Part shown: piece by piece, positions 4,607 through 12,121 of the stretch
Layout: each line of letters starts with the position of its first letter
Position numbering within the stretch: the stretch's first letter is position 1
IMG/VR virus record: IMGVR_UViG_3300031873_000046
Location: 1 to 22,070 of that record
Origin: a virus
Length of the DNA stretch: 22,070 nucleotides
Strand: one strand, 5' to 3'
Position numbers and translations under genes: made by a program
The notes under the pieces: generated by a model
Told to the model about the DNA's origin: nothing
Database searches by the model: none
What the model saw: the letters and a program-made list of their open reading frames with translations, nothing else

Positions 4607-4883
4607 CGACGAACGAGACCTGCTGAATACATATGGGCCCGAAGCAATCTATGGGCCTAGTAGCATGGTAACGATCCAGGAGTTGAGAGACGTGTTGGAT
4701 TCTGGGTATTGTCCACAGGGACCCTGGAGAACAGATTTGCTAGAGGGGGTTCGGATGTTGAAGAAAGCACCGGCCTGTCCAGTCCACGCTCGAAACGGAT
4801 TGGCACTCTGCAACAAATGCTGCAAGACGATTCTGTGTATGAAGTGTGATGACATTAGGTGTCAATGTGAATTTATCATGTGA
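4599..4883 (+). CDS. Cysteine-rich, putative zinc-binding small protein (94 aa)
   Basis: ATG at 4599 overlaps the end of the ligase gene by 8 bp. The N-terminal half (ERDLLNTYGPEAIYGPSSMV) is unremarkable. The C-terminal third holds a cysteine cluster, CPVHARNGLALCNKCCK then CMKCDDIRCQC, able to bind two zinc ions in a B-box or ribbon-like fold. Such small zinc proteins in phages often bind nucleic acid or RNA polymerase. No family is recognised, and function is open. Confidence 0.65.
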   Translation: MNNDERDLLNTYGPEAIYGPSSMVTIQELRDVLDSGYCPQGPWRTDLLEGVRMLKKAPACPVHARNGLALCNKCCKTILCMKCDDIRCQCEFIM

Positions 4884-4891
4884 GGTATAGA

Positions 4892-5293
4892 ATGAATGTG
4901 GAAGAAAATGAGATCCAGGATCTGAAGGACGACTTGGCGGCTGCACTCAAAGAGAATGCGGTTCTCCAGGCCGAACTTCAAGAGGCTTACCGAGATAGAG
5001 GCCTAGAATATGTTGATAATGATAAACCGGTGTTTGAGCAAATGAAGCAGGAACTTGGTTTGTCACATAGAACGATAGGCCAGTTGAAAACAGACCTCGA
5101 CAACGAGAGGAAATACTATGCGAGTAGCGGTGCCGATTTGATGAGGGCGCTATCAATTCTTAAAAATCTACACTTGAATGGAAAGCCCTCGTGGAGGTTT
5201 TTCGAAACGAAGACTGGACAAGATGAATTGTCGTGGGCTAGTGAAAAGCTCAACACACAGATGAGTAAATTTTTTAAGGAGTATGGAGGATAA
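4892..5293 (+). CDS. Coiled-coil protein of unknown function (133 aa)
   Basis: I chose ATG at 4892 because TGAGG (4882-4885) precedes it by 6 nt; an in-frame GTG at 4880 is possible. Residues 1-35 (EENEIQDLKDDLAAALKENA) form clear heptads of a coiled coil. A second helical part follows (FEQMKQELGLSHRTIGQLKT), then a C-terminal segment with KPSWRFFETKTGQDELSWA. The layout suggests a small scaffold or adaptor. No enzyme motif is seen. It sits in a run of small early genes between ligase and rtcB. Confidence 0.7.
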   Translation: MNVEENEIQDLKDDLAAALKENAVLQAELQEAYRDRGLEYVDNDKPVFEQMKQELGLSHRTIGQLKTDLDNERKYYASSGADLMRALSILKNLHLNGKPSWRFFETKTGQDELSWASEKLNTQMSKFFKEYGG

Positions 5294-5296
5294 ATC

Positions 5297-5530
5297 ATGA
5301 TTGATACCAGTGCATACAAGGCATTTGCTCAGACAGAAACCATTTCGGATCTCGATATGAGATTGGAATGGAATCGAATTGGAGACCACCTGAAAGTGGT
5401 GCTAGCTAATGGTACACTCTTGTATCAAAGTTCTATTGGCTATGCGTCTCCGCAGTTGTCGGCACGGCAAGTGAAGTGGATTCAGGAGGACTATAACCGA
5501 AAGAAGAAAAATTATGTCTTCAAACCCTGA
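5297..5530 (+). CDS. Unknown protein (77 aa)
   Basis: ATG at 5297 follows TGGAGG at the end of the previous gene. The product contains a strand pair (LEWNRIGDHLKVVLANGTLL) and ends in a basic helix (VKWIQEDYNRKKKNYVFKP). The middle segment YASPQLSARQVKWIQ resembles small phage proteins with one beta-hairpin and one helix, but I cannot name the family. The next gene starts inside it in another frame. Confidence 0.65.
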   Translation: MIDTSAYKAFAQTETISDLDMRLEWNRIGDHLKVVLANGTLLYQSSIGYASPQLSARQVKWIQEDYNRKKKNYVFKP

Positions 5531-5813
5531 CTACCTGCCCATTCCCTTTGCAGAGTGGTATGAGACGAATAAGAAGGAATTGAAAGCCGAACATGCGCTC
5601 TCCAACAAAGAGAATAATACGAAGTGCGACGTGTGCAATGGTAAGGGATATCGGGAATGTGATTTGGGACACGAACATGAATGCGGTGAGTGTTATGGAG
5701 AGGGAACCATTGATTTGCTGTTTGAGTTTGCGTCCACATCATACATCAATCAGCGTGACGCCGACAAAGTGAAGTATCTTCGATATCAGAAGGAGATGGA
5801 AAATGCCAGCTAA
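5514..5813 (+). CDS. DnaJ-type zinc-finger small protein (99 aa)
   Basis: ATG at 5514 overlaps the preceding gene by 17 bp. Two CxxCxGxG repeats are present, CDVCNGKG and CGECYGEG, the hallmark of the DnaJ cysteine-rich domain; only two of the usual four are here. There is no J-domain. The protein would bind one zinc ion and may be a small chaperone-like or RNA-binding module. Its stop lies inside the start of rtcB, so the two are probably coupled. Confidence 0.75.
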   Translation: MSSNPDYLPIPFAEWYETNKKELKAEHALSNKENNTKCDVCNGKGYRECDLGHEHECGECYGEGTIDLLFEFASTSYINQRDADKVKYLRYQKEMENAS

Positions 5814-6978
5814 CGTCTTACAGTCAACGAATGCGCCAATCAAGATTTGGTCTCCAATTCACGAAGTCGAATCTTCGGCACTGGACCAACTCAAGAATAC
5901 TGCCAGTTTGCCATTTATTTTTAAGCATGTGGCTGTAATGCCCGATGTCCATTATGGAATCGGCGCAACCGTGGGATCTGTTGTGGCAACCAAGGGCGCA
6001 ATTGTTCCCGCCTGTGTGGGGGTCGATATCGGCTGCGGCATGATGGCTGCAAAGATGCCATTCAAGTCTAAGCGTTTGCCTGATAACTTGCAGGGCTTGT
6101 TTGACTCGATATCGAAGGCGGTACCGGTTGGACAGGATATGCACAACTCTGCGGTGGTACCGTTGTGCATGGTAGGTTATGAGTGGTTGCCTGAGAAGAT
6201 TCAGGACGATCCTATGCGTGTTGTTAAGCAGATGGGAACGCTGGGTGGGGGGAACCACTTCATCGAGGTGTGTCTGGACCTTGAAGAGAATGTCTGGGTG
6301 ATGTTGCACTCTGGTTCGCGTGGAATCGGCAACAAGATCGGGAACTATTATATCGATCAGGCGAAGAAGATCATGGATGTCGAGCAAGTCAAGTTGCTGG
6401 ACCCAAACCTCGCCTATTTGCATGATGGGACAGAAATATTCAATGAGTATTGGCGCGACTTGCAGTGGGCCCAGAGATACGCCATGAAGAACCGCGAGAC
6501 GATGATGGCGTTGGTCATGTGCTCCATTGCAGAGGTGATTTTTGGTGATGCGAACACTGTCATTGCACCTGAACTGACTATTTCATGCCACCATAACTAT
6601 GCAGAGAGGGAGGATCATTTTGGGGAAAATGTTATTGTTACGCGCAAAGGAGCCGTTCGTGCTCGCGTGGGTGATATGGGCATTATTCCTGGATCGATGG
6701 GCACCCGCTCATATATCGTTGAAGGCCTGGGAAACAGCGAGTCGTTCTGTTCGTGCTCACACGGCGCAGGTCGTGTTATGTCACGAGGCAAGGCGAAGAA
6801 AGCGTTTACCCTAGAGGATGTCGAGAAGCAGACCGCAGGTATTATGTGCCGTAAGGATGCTGGGATTATTGACGAATTGCCTGGTGCATACAAGTCGATT
6901 GATACTGTAATGGAAAATCAATCGGATCTTGTGAAGATCGTAGCACAGTTACGCCAAGTTCTTTGTGTGAAGGGATGA
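5803..6978 (+). CDS. rtcB: RtcB-type 3'-phosphate RNA ligase
   Basis: RtcB joins RNA 2',3'-cyclic phosphate (or 3'-phosphate) ends to 5'-OH ends using GTP and manganese. The 391-aa product has all hallmark motifs: MPDVHYGIGATVGSV, GVDIGCGM with metal ligands Asp75 and Cys78, GGGNHFIEV (Asn151, His152), LHSGSRGIG (His169), CHHNY (His263), IPGSMGTRSYIVEG, and SHGAGR with His320 as the guanylylated nucleophile. Length fits the compact class. No archease gene is seen next to it. Anticodon nucleases leave just the ends RtcB joins, so repair of host or phage tRNAs is the natural role beside 13 phage tRNAs; T4 does this with Pnkp and Rnl1 instead. It overlaps the upstream zinc-finger gene by 11 bp. 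Confidence 0.95.
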   Translation: MPANVLQSTNAPIKIWSPIHEVESSALDQLKNTASLPFIFKHVAVMPDVHYGIGATVGSVVATKGAIVPACVGVDIGCGMMAAKMPFKSKRLPDNLQGLFDSISKAVPVGQDMHNSAVVPLCMVGYEWLPEKIQDDPMRVVKQMGTLGGGNHFIEVCLDLEENVWVMLHSGSRGIGNKIGNYYIDQAKKIMDVEQVKLLDPNLAYLHDGTEIFNEYWRDLQWAQRYAMKNRETMMALVMCSIAEVIFGDANTVIAPELTISCHHNYAEREDHFGENVIVTRKGAVRARVGDMGIIPGSMGTRSYIVEGLGNSESFCSCSHGAGRVMSRGKAKKAFTLEDVEKQTAGIMCRKDAGIIDELPGAYKSIDTVMENQSDLVKIVAQLRQVLCVKG

Positions 6979-7031
6979 ACTTGGTCATCGAAACTCAAGT
7001 TGAGGGTGAATGGAAACGGATAAAGGAGTAA
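6975..7031 (+). CDS. Possible 18-aa peptide
   Basis: ATG at 6975 overlaps the rtcB stop (ATGA) with AAGGG directly upstream, and the frame MNLVIETQVEGEWKRIKE ends at 7031, between the ribosome-binding site and start of the next gene. It exactly fills the gap, which favours translation by coupling. It is too short for family recognition. Confidence 0.35.
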   Translation: MNLVIETQVEGEWKRIKE

Positions 7032-7033
7032 TT

Positions 7034-7306
7034 ATGCCACTGAAAGATGCACCACAAATTAACTCAGAAGATTATGCAGCCTGTACGCGAGAAGGCCTCT
7101 TACAGATCATTCAAGACTTGACAACGAAGGCTTATCATAATCGGCAGTTGTTTGAGTATTCTTGCATGGAACATGTGTATGATTTTCGAGAAGTGGAAAT
7201 AGAATTGTCCAGGGCGGGAATTCCAGAAGATGATGGGTATAGTTGTTATTCTCCAGGTCAACGAGTCGCACTCTTAGCAAAAAAAGTAACAAAGGAGCAA
7301 GTATAA
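7034..7306 (+). CDS. Unknown protein (90 aa)
   Basis: ATG at 7034 has AAAGGAG 5-6 nt upstream, so it is preferred over an in-frame ATG at 7010. The product begins MPLKDAPQINSEDYAACTRE, is acidic and mostly helical, with an amphipathic helix (REGLLQIIQDLTTKAYHNRQ) and a C-terminal basic tail (LLAKKVTKEQV). No motif is recognised. It overlaps the next gene by one base. Confidence 0.65.
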   Translation: MPLKDAPQINSEDYAACTREGLLQIIQDLTTKAYHNRQLFEYSCMEHVYDFREVEIELSRAGIPEDDGYSCYSPGQRVALLAKKVTKEQV

Positions 7307-7716
7307 TGGAACTAGATCCCTATTTAATGAATCGCCTGGGAAATTGCCAAAACAGGTATCAGAAATTTCACACGTTTAGGCGAGTCGTCTGTGTCTGTTC
7401 AGCAGGATTATTACGTTCGCCCACAGCGGCGTTTGTCCTTTCCCAGGAGCCATTCAACTGCAACACACGAGCCGTTGGATTGGTTCCAGAATTTGCACTG
7501 GTCCCATTAGATCAGGTGTTACTGGAATGGGCTGATGAATTTGTGTGTATGACGCAAGACCAACAGGAAGCCGTTCAGGAAATGGTCAAATCTATAAGTC
7601 TCCCCACTCCAGTTATTTGCCTCGATATTCCAGATAATTTTTCATACCGAGATCCTGAGTTGATGCGTATGATTGTCGAACGATACGCCAAGGCACATGA
7701 AAAGGATGCTAAATAG
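7306..7716 (+). CDS. Low-molecular-weight protein tyrosine phosphatase-like protein
   Basis: ATG at 7306 follows AAAGGAG. The 136-aa product shows a CX5R-S phosphatase loop, CSAGLLRS (Cys31 to Ser38), after a hydrophobic strand (RRVVCV). Later come a WADEFVCMTQDQ segment and DIPDNFSYRDPEL near the C-terminus, where the general-acid Asp of this family lies. This pattern matches the short LMW-PTP-like proteins found in bacteria and phages. The loop Cys and Arg are present, so activity on phosphotyrosine, phosphoarginine or another phospho-ester is possible. The substrate is unknown; it might counter host kinase signalling. Confidence 0.75.
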   Translation: MELDPYLMNRLGNCQNRYQKFHTFRRVVCVCSAGLLRSPTAAFVLSQEPFNCNTRAVGLVPEFALVPLDQVLLEWADEFVCMTQDQQEAVQEMVKSISLPTPVICLDIPDNFSYRDPELMRMIVERYAKAHEKDAK

Positions 7717-7918
7717 TCATACTATGGCACAAGGCGACCCAATAGTATTCACAATCCGAGATCGTATGGGATGGATCTGTCCAAAGTGTAACAGGAGTAA
7801 CTCGCCTGATAATTCGACATGCCAATGTAATGGATATTTTATCAACTACCCACCCGTGATTGATAAGCCATGCGAAACCAATCTTCCAGATCCAGCATTC
7901 AGACCAACGTGCAAATAA
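7706..7918 (+). CDS. RanBP2-like zinc-finger small protein (70 aa)
   Basis: A WICPKCNRSNSPDNSTCQC segment fits W-x-C-x2-C-x3-N-x6-C-x-C, one residue short of the RanBP2-type finger at the last cysteine pair. These fingers bind single-stranded RNA or protein. The rest is proline-rich. The start is uncertain: ATG at 7697, 7706 or 7724 are all possible and none has an ideal Shine-Dalgarno spacing; 7706 is chosen as a compromise and overlaps the upstream stop. A promoter follows shortly after it, so this is the last gene of its run. Confidence 0.6.
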   Translation: MLNSHTMAQGDPIVFTIRDRMGWICPKCNRSNSPDNSTCQCNGYFINYPPVIDKPCETNLPDPAFRPTCK

Positions 7919-7924
7919 TTCATC

Positions 7925-7953
7925 TTGCATTTTTGCGATGGGTGTGATATAAT
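7925..7953 (+). promoter_or_regulatory. Sigma70 promoter
   Basis: TTGCAT (7925-7930), 17-bp spacer, TATAAT (7948-7953). It lies 28 bp before the ATG at 7981, giving a short leader with AGGAG. It starts the unknown-rnh gene run. Confidence 0.82.
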
Positions 7954-7980
7954 GATGGACACAATAATTGAGGAGTAATG

Positions 7981-9090
7981 ATGAGTATTAATAGACCACA
8001 GACAACTTCAGATCGAGTGAACCAGCTTCTGTCTAAGTCAGAACCTTCATTCACCGGTCAACCCGTGCTCACCCAACTTGATATGGGATTGGCTCTGAAT
8101 TGGTACTCCCAAAACCGAGAGAAAGAACACTCCCACAAGTATCTCACCGAATATTGCAAAGAACAGAATATTAAAGTCAAAGCACGTCAAATTGAGGCGC
8201 AAGTATCCACATTGGGATTCATCTGCCGCATGATATCCCGTGGTGCACGTCTTGATATGAAGTCCACCGGATGGGTCAACCGACACATCGCTGATATGGT
8301 GGCATTTGTGGGTGTGTTGCTTGAGGACCCCAAAGAGACACCCGCCGCTCCCCCAAAACCAGCCACAATCCAAGACCGACTTAGAGCCAAATCCAGTGAA
8401 ATTATTGGCAAATTGGAAGGTGTGGTAGATGAGTTTATCTTATCGGATTTTAAGAAAGTCCCCGATACGCTAGAATTAATGCGAACGCACGGAGCCATTG
8501 GTGCACATGGGCCCAATATCGTCAATGTCTTTAAGCATTTCCGCGATGAATTTCGTCTGGCGATTTCGGGGAAAGATGCACAACTCACCGAGGGGTATGC
8601 CAATTATACTTCAGCCCAGATGAAAAAGATGGAAGTTCTTTATGACCAGATCATCTCAGATGCGCTCACTGTGATGGGGGATGCCATTGCCAACCGAGCA
8701 CCCCGCACCAAGAAAATTAAGTCTCCTGAAAAGCAAGTTAAGTCCCTAAAGTTCTCAGAAGAAGATCCTGAACTCCATATCAAGTCCATCCCTCCCACTC
8801 GTATAGTTGGCGCAGAAGGTCTCTGGTCCTATCATCGTCCCACTCGCATGTTGAGCTACTACGTGGCGGATGATGCCTCAGGCTTGGGAGTCAAGGGCTG
8901 TACACTCACCAATTATTCCAAGACTAAATCCCGCACCAAGAAACTTCGCAAGCCCGAAGAGATATTACCCCAGATCTTATCGGGTGGGAAATTGTATCTG
9001 AGGAAGATCATGGATTCACTGACTACGAAGGATGCCAAAGTGACTGGACGACTAAATAGTGAAACCTTATTAGTGAGGGCAATAGTATAA
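7981..9090 (+). CDS. Conserved-looking protein of unknown function (369 aa)
   Basis: ATG at 7981 is preferred over ATG at 7978 because AGGAG is then 5 nt away. The product is soluble, with no membrane segment. Three parts can be seen: an N-terminal helical region (residues 1-115, LDMGLALNWYSQNREKE), a proline-rich linker near residue 120 (PAAPPKPATIQDRLRA), and a helical domain followed by a basic linker (RAPRTKKIKSPEKQVKSLKF) and a C-terminal strand-rich domain (YHRPTRMLSYYVADDASGL). The basic linkers and its place before RNase H suggest a DNA-replication or nucleic-acid role. I cannot name the family. Confidence 0.75.
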   Translation: MSINRPQTTSDRVNQLLSKSEPSFTGQPVLTQLDMGLALNWYSQNREKEHSHKYLTEYCKEQNIKVKARQIEAQVSTLGFICRMISRGARLDMKSTGWVNRHIADMVAFVGVLLEDPKETPAAPPKPATIQDRLRAKSSEIIGKLEGVVDEFILSDFKKVPDTLELMRTHGAIGAHGPNIVNVFKHFRDEFRLAISGKDAQLTEGYANYTSAQMKKMEVLYDQIISDALTVMGDAIANRAPRTKKIKSPEKQVKSLKFSEEDPELHIKSIPPTRIVGAEGLWSYHRPTRMLSYYVADDASGLGVKGCTLTNYSKTKSRTKKLRKPEEILPQILSGGKLYLRKIMDSLTTKDAKVTGRLNSETLLVRAIV

Positions 9091-9092
9091 TC

Positions 9093-9944
9093 ATGATACT
9101 CGTGGATTTCAGCAATCTTGCATACGCCTGTATATTGGAAAATCTGGCTACAACTAAGAAAACTCAGGCCGATATTACTATTGTACGGCAAATGTTGTTA
9201 TTCTCATTGCGCTCTAATGTGAAGAGATTCAAGCGCGAATATGGTGAGGTAGTGATATGTTATGACGCCGACACTTACTGGCGCACGGACATATTCCCCC
9301 ACTATAAATATAAGCGCAAAAAGGATCGGGAGAATTCGGCGCTCAACTGGGCCTCCATCCACACATGTCTCGATGCGCTCAAGGCGGAATTCAAAGCGAA
9401 TCTCATGTATAAGGTGCTTTCGGTTGAGAGATGCGAGGCCGACGACATTATTGGGTATCTTTCGCATGTTCATGGGCCCACGTCAAAGATCATGATTATC
9501 TCTGGCGACAAGGATTTCGCACAACTTCAAGTCCATGCTCACGTCCATCAGTATTCACCAACACTCAAGAAATTGATCCGAGATGAATTCCCAAAGATTA
9601 CACTCAAGCAACAGATCATCCGTGGTGATTTTGGAGATGGGGTGCCTAACATACTTTCACCAGATGATGTGTTTGTGGTGGGTGGGCGACAGAAGCCCAT
9701 CATGGAGAAGAAGTTAATCGGTTGGCTCAATATGCCAATCGAGTCCTTCTGTACAGAAGGCGAGATGCTAAAGAATTTCAAGCGCAATGAGATTTTGATT
9801 GACCTGCGGAATATTCCAGTGGAAGTCAAACAGCGAATAGGCTATGCCTACGAGACCACCAATCCAGCCGGTCGTGGTGCCTTCTTGAATTACCTGATAA
9901 TGAGTGGGTTGAAGGATCTAGCCGCGTCGGTAGAAGATTTTTAA
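9093..9944 (+). CDS. rnh: T4-type RNase H, 5'-to-3' flap exonuclease
   Basis: The enzyme removes RNA primers and adjacent DNA from lagging-strand fragments. At 283 aa it is close to T4 RNase H (305). FEN-family acidic residues are in place: VDFSN (Asp5), CYDAD (Asp58), EADDIIG (Glu115, Asp117, Asp118), SGDKDFAQLQ (Asp139, Asp141) and GDFGDGVPNI (Asp179, Asp182). A basic patch after Asp58 (HYKYKRKKDRENS) matches the helical-arch region. It starts 3 bp after the preceding stop. In T4 rnh lies next to dsbA; here they are 8.4 kb apart, with insertions between. Confidence 0.92.
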   Translation: MILVDFSNLAYACILENLATTKKTQADITIVRQMLLFSLRSNVKRFKREYGEVVICYDADTYWRTDIFPHYKYKRKKDRENSALNWASIHTCLDALKAEFKANLMYKVLSVERCEADDIIGYLSHVHGPTSKIMIISGDKDFAQLQVHAHVHQYSPTLKKLIRDEFPKITLKQQIIRGDFGDGVPNILSPDDVFVVGGRQKPIMEKKLIGWLNMPIESFCTEGEMLKNFKRNEILIDLRNIPVEVKQRIGYAYETTNPAGRGAFLNYLIMSGLKDLAASVEDF

Positions 9945-9975
9945 TGGCAGTTTAACAGTTCCACGAAGGAGAATT

Positions 9976-10530
9976 ATGAACTATGCGTCCGTGTTATTCA
10001 GTGAGATATTTCAAGAGTTTGACAAAGTAAAGAACCGCGAACAACGCATTGCCGTATTGCAGAAATATGGACAAAACCCCTGGTTTAGGGAATTTCTTAA
10101 TTATGCGTTCAACCCCAGGATCATCTTTGACATCATAAAGATCCCCACCTATAAGGCAGCAGTGGAACCCGCAGGCTTATGCTATTCCACTCTCAGTAAT
10201 GAGATGCGTCGGCTCTACATTTTTATTTTGGGACACCCGAAACGCACAGCCAAGCTGGACGCAAAAAAGGAAGAGCGTATCCTCAGTGTATTACTGGGAT
10301 CGATTCATAAAGACGAAGCCGCCTTGCTGGTGAAGTGCTTCAAGAAGGATCTGGGTGTGAAGTATCTCACTCCATCCCTGGTGAAGGAAGCATTTCCCAA
10401 GATGCCTTTCGTCCTGGAAGTTGAGCCTCCTGTCGTGAAAGATGCGTTTGGACATATCACGAAGGAAGTGGTTGATGGAAGTCTTCATGTGAAAAAGATT
10501 AAAACCACGGGCGCAACCATAAAGGTGTAA
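9976..10530 (+). CDS. Stand-alone protein resembling the DNA ligase N-terminal domain
   Basis: ATG at 9976 follows GAAGGAG. The 184-aa product is helical. Two segments resemble, from memory, the N-terminal DNA-binding domain of T4 ligase gp30: KVKNREQRIAVLQKYGQNPW (T4: IGSTKQKQAILEKNKDN) and HKDEAALLVKCFKKDLGV followed by VKEAFPKM (T4: KKDDVEVLRRVMMRDLEC then ANKVWPGL). There is no nucleotidyltransferase motif. The phage ligase at 3446 lacks this domain, so the two may act together on nicks, or this may be a free DNA-binding factor. The similarity is inferred by eye; the protein itself is certain. Confidence 0.65.
   Translation: MNYASVLFSEIFQEFDKVKNREQRIAVLQKYGQNPWFREFLNYAFNPRIIFDIIKIPTYKAAVEPAGLCYSTLSNEMRRLYIFILGHPKRTAKLDAKKEERILSVLLGSIHKDEAALLVKCFKKDLGVKYLTPSLVKEAFPKMPFVLEVEPPVVKDAFGHITKEVVDGSLHVKKIKTTGATIKV
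10127..10155 (+). promoter_or_regulatory. Possible internal promoter
   Basis: TTGACA (10127-10132), 17-bp spacer, TATAAG (10150-10155), inside the ligase-domain gene. It could boost the genes that follow (glycosyltransferase, ClpP). One -10 base departs from consensus, and the coding context could produce it by chance. Confidence 0.4.
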
Positions 10531-10532
10531 TC

Positions 10533-10706
10533 ATGGATACTATTGAAGTGAAGTTGGTGAAGTTAAATGATGGTCGCTATGCACTCAAGTATCCTAAGAC
10601 TCCTGTGATCTATGATATGGAGGGATACTACTTCACACCTACGACGATGGATGTGAAAATTAAATTGACTGCCGAGCAAGTGGACGCCTTGGTGCCCAAG
10701 GAATAA
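10533..10706 (+). CDS. Unknown small protein (57 aa)
   Basis: ATG at 10533 has AAAGGTG upstream and follows the preceding stop by 2 bp. The product, MDTIEVKLVKLNDGRYALKY and onward, is strand-rich with alternating hydrophobic and charged residues and ends in a short helix (LTAEQVDALVPKE). It looks like a small beta-barrel or SH3-like fold. No family recognised. Confidence 0.65.
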   Translation: MDTIEVKLVKLNDGRYALKYPKTPVIYDMEGYYFTPTTMDVKIKLTAEQVDALVPKE

Positions 10707-10708
10707 TT

Positions 10709-10756
10709 ATGTTCGTGATATATCAAATAACCAATATGCTCAATGGGGAATCATAA
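10709..10756 (+). pseudogene. GIY-YIG endonuclease N-terminal remnant
   Basis: The 15-codon frame MFVIYQITNMLNGES ends in TAA exactly where GIY-YIG homing nucleases continue with YIG (typical start: IYKITNxxNGKxYIG). Nothing downstream resembles the rest of the domain; the next gene starts 4 bp later. It reads as the 5' stub of a lost homing endonuclease. GGGG inside it may now serve as the ribosome-binding site of the glycosyltransferase. Confidence 0.55.
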
Positions 10757-10759
10757 CGT

Positions 10760-11545
10760 ATGAGTTTTGGTATTGTGACCCCCACCGTGGGGACTAAATT
10801 TTTGAGACAGTGCGTTGAGTCCGTTAGGGGACAAGATTGTTTGCATTATCTTTGGGTGGATGGAACCCAACATAGAGAGAAAGTGGATTCGATACTCGAT
10901 ACATGCCGACATGACAACTTACGAGTAAACTATTTGGATGAGAATGTGGGGAGAAGTGGTGGTGAATTTTATGGTCACCGTGTGTATGCCGCCTGTCCAT
11001 TTCTCATAAATACGGATTACATTAGTTTTTTGGATGAGGATAATTGGGTGGACCCGAATCACATTGAATCTTTCCGTAGTCTTATAGTAGAGAATAGACA
11101 CCAATGGATGTATTCTCTACGAAAGATTGTAAATGAAGCAGGCGAATACATTTGTGATGACAACTGTGAAAGTCTTGGGCATTGGCCTGTGCAATTTGAC
11201 AAATCTCGATTCCATATAGATACTGGGTGCTTTGCTATTCCCAGGAATTTGCTTGTGAAGATTTCTCATAATTGGATGGGGGGATGGGGGCAAGATCGAG
11301 AGTTTTTTGCAGCCATGAAATCCGCAGCACCAGATTTTGGGTGCACCATGAAACACACAATGAATTATAGAATGGGTAGTGAAACGAGCAGGGCGACCAC
11401 AGAAATGTTTTTACAAGGCAACAAAATATCTTGGCAAGCCTACACTGGCGAGAGGAACTACCCTTGGCACGAACAAAGAAACCCGAACACCAAGCAGTCG
11501 ATGTCGTTCCTGTACCAAACCACGAGTCAGAGACAACCATCATAG
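10760..11545 (+). CDS. GT-A family glycosyltransferase
   Basis: The 261-aa product starts MSFGIVTPTVG, the first Rossmann strand of family-2-like glycosyltransferases, followed by YLDENVGRSGGEF. A metal- and sugar-nucleotide-binding acidic motif, ISFLDEDNWVDPNHI (Asp92-Glu93-Asp94), sits near residue 90. A WMGGWGQDREFF segment later fits the acceptor or catalytic-base region. It could modify phage DNA bases, virion proteins or host envelope sugars; no specific substrate is visible. Its last 82 bases overlap the clpP-like gene if that gene starts at TTG 11464. Confidence 0.8.
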   Translation: MSFGIVTPTVGTKFLRQCVESVRGQDCLHYLWVDGTQHREKVDSILDTCRHDNLRVNYLDENVGRSGGEFYGHRVYAACPFLINTDYISFLDEDNWVDPNHIESFRSLIVENRHQWMYSLRKIVNEAGEYICDDNCESLGHWPVQFDKSRFHIDTGCFAIPRNLLVKISHNWMGGWGQDREFFAAMKSAAPDFGCTMKHTMNYRMGSETSRATTEMFLQGNKISWQAYTGERNYPWHEQRNPNTKQSMSFLYQTTSQRQPS

Positions 11546-12111
11546 TCCAAGAACCCTTGGCTGATTCTGACATGATTGGGCAGGGTTTGTTGACTCACCA
11601 CACACATTTTCTCACGGGAGAAATTGGTTATGAAAATGTGGGACGAGCGATACAATGGATTGTCTTTGAACACACGAACGCAGAGCCCCCCCATCACCTG
11701 AACCTCTATATTAATTCTGGGGGAGGTGATCTATACGGCGCGTTCGCTCTGGTGGATATCATAATGACTTCCAAGATTCCTGTCTATACGATAGGCATTG
11801 GAAACATCATGTCCGCAGCCGCACTGATATTTGCGTGTGGTGAACCAGGACATCGATATGTTGCCGCGCACACGGGTGTTATGATGCACGAATTTTATTC
11901 AGATATGGAGGGGAAAGAGCACGAACTGAAAGCGTCTATGATTGAACTGGGTTATTGCCGAGCCCGTGTCAACAATATATTAACGAAGCGTTGTGGCATC
12001 ACCGAGAAGAAAATCAAAGAGAAGTTATTGCAAGCATCTGATGTGTGGCTCACCGCAGAGGAAGCCATAAAGTATAAAATAGCCGACCACATTCTCAACA
12101 AAATCCTATAG
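11464..12111 (+). CDS. ClpP-like serine protease
   Basis: The core from about residue 37 matches ClpP: FLTGEI, LNLYINSGGGDLYGAFALVD, GNIMSAAALIF, VMMHEFY and ASDVWLTAEEAIKY. Counted from TTG 11464 the catalytic triad is Ser117, His142 and Asp193, all present, so activity is expected. AGAGGA precedes TTG 11464 by 7 nt; ATG at 11572 is possible but has no Shine-Dalgarno and would begin just before the core. ClpP needs a Clp ATPase; none is in the window, so a host ClpX or ClpA may serve. In T4-like phages the head protease is a different protein, so a degradative role, perhaps on tmRNA-tagged chains, is as plausible as a morphogenetic one. Confidence 0.88.
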   Translation: MARTKKPEHQAVDVVPVPNHESETTIIVQEPLADSDMIGQGLLTHHTHFLTGEIGYENVGRAIQWIVFEHTNAEPPHHLNLYINSGGGDLYGAFALVDIIMTSKIPVYTIGIGNIMSAAALIFACGEPGHRYVAAHTGVMMHEFYSDMEGKEHELKASMIELGYCRARVNNILTKRCGITEKKIKEKLLQASDVWLTAEEAIKYKIADHILNKIL

Positions 12112-12121
12112 GAGGACAATC

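Noticed and set aside
5824-6423. Minus-strand frame of 199 codons opposite rtcB
   Set aside because: Shadow of a strongly conserved gene; composition rich in His, Arg and Leu is typical of antisense translation.
9305-9312. TATAAATA, the T4 late-promoter box
   Set aside because: It lies inside the RNase H coding sequence and encodes part of a conserved-looking basic segment; no gene starts downstream in range.
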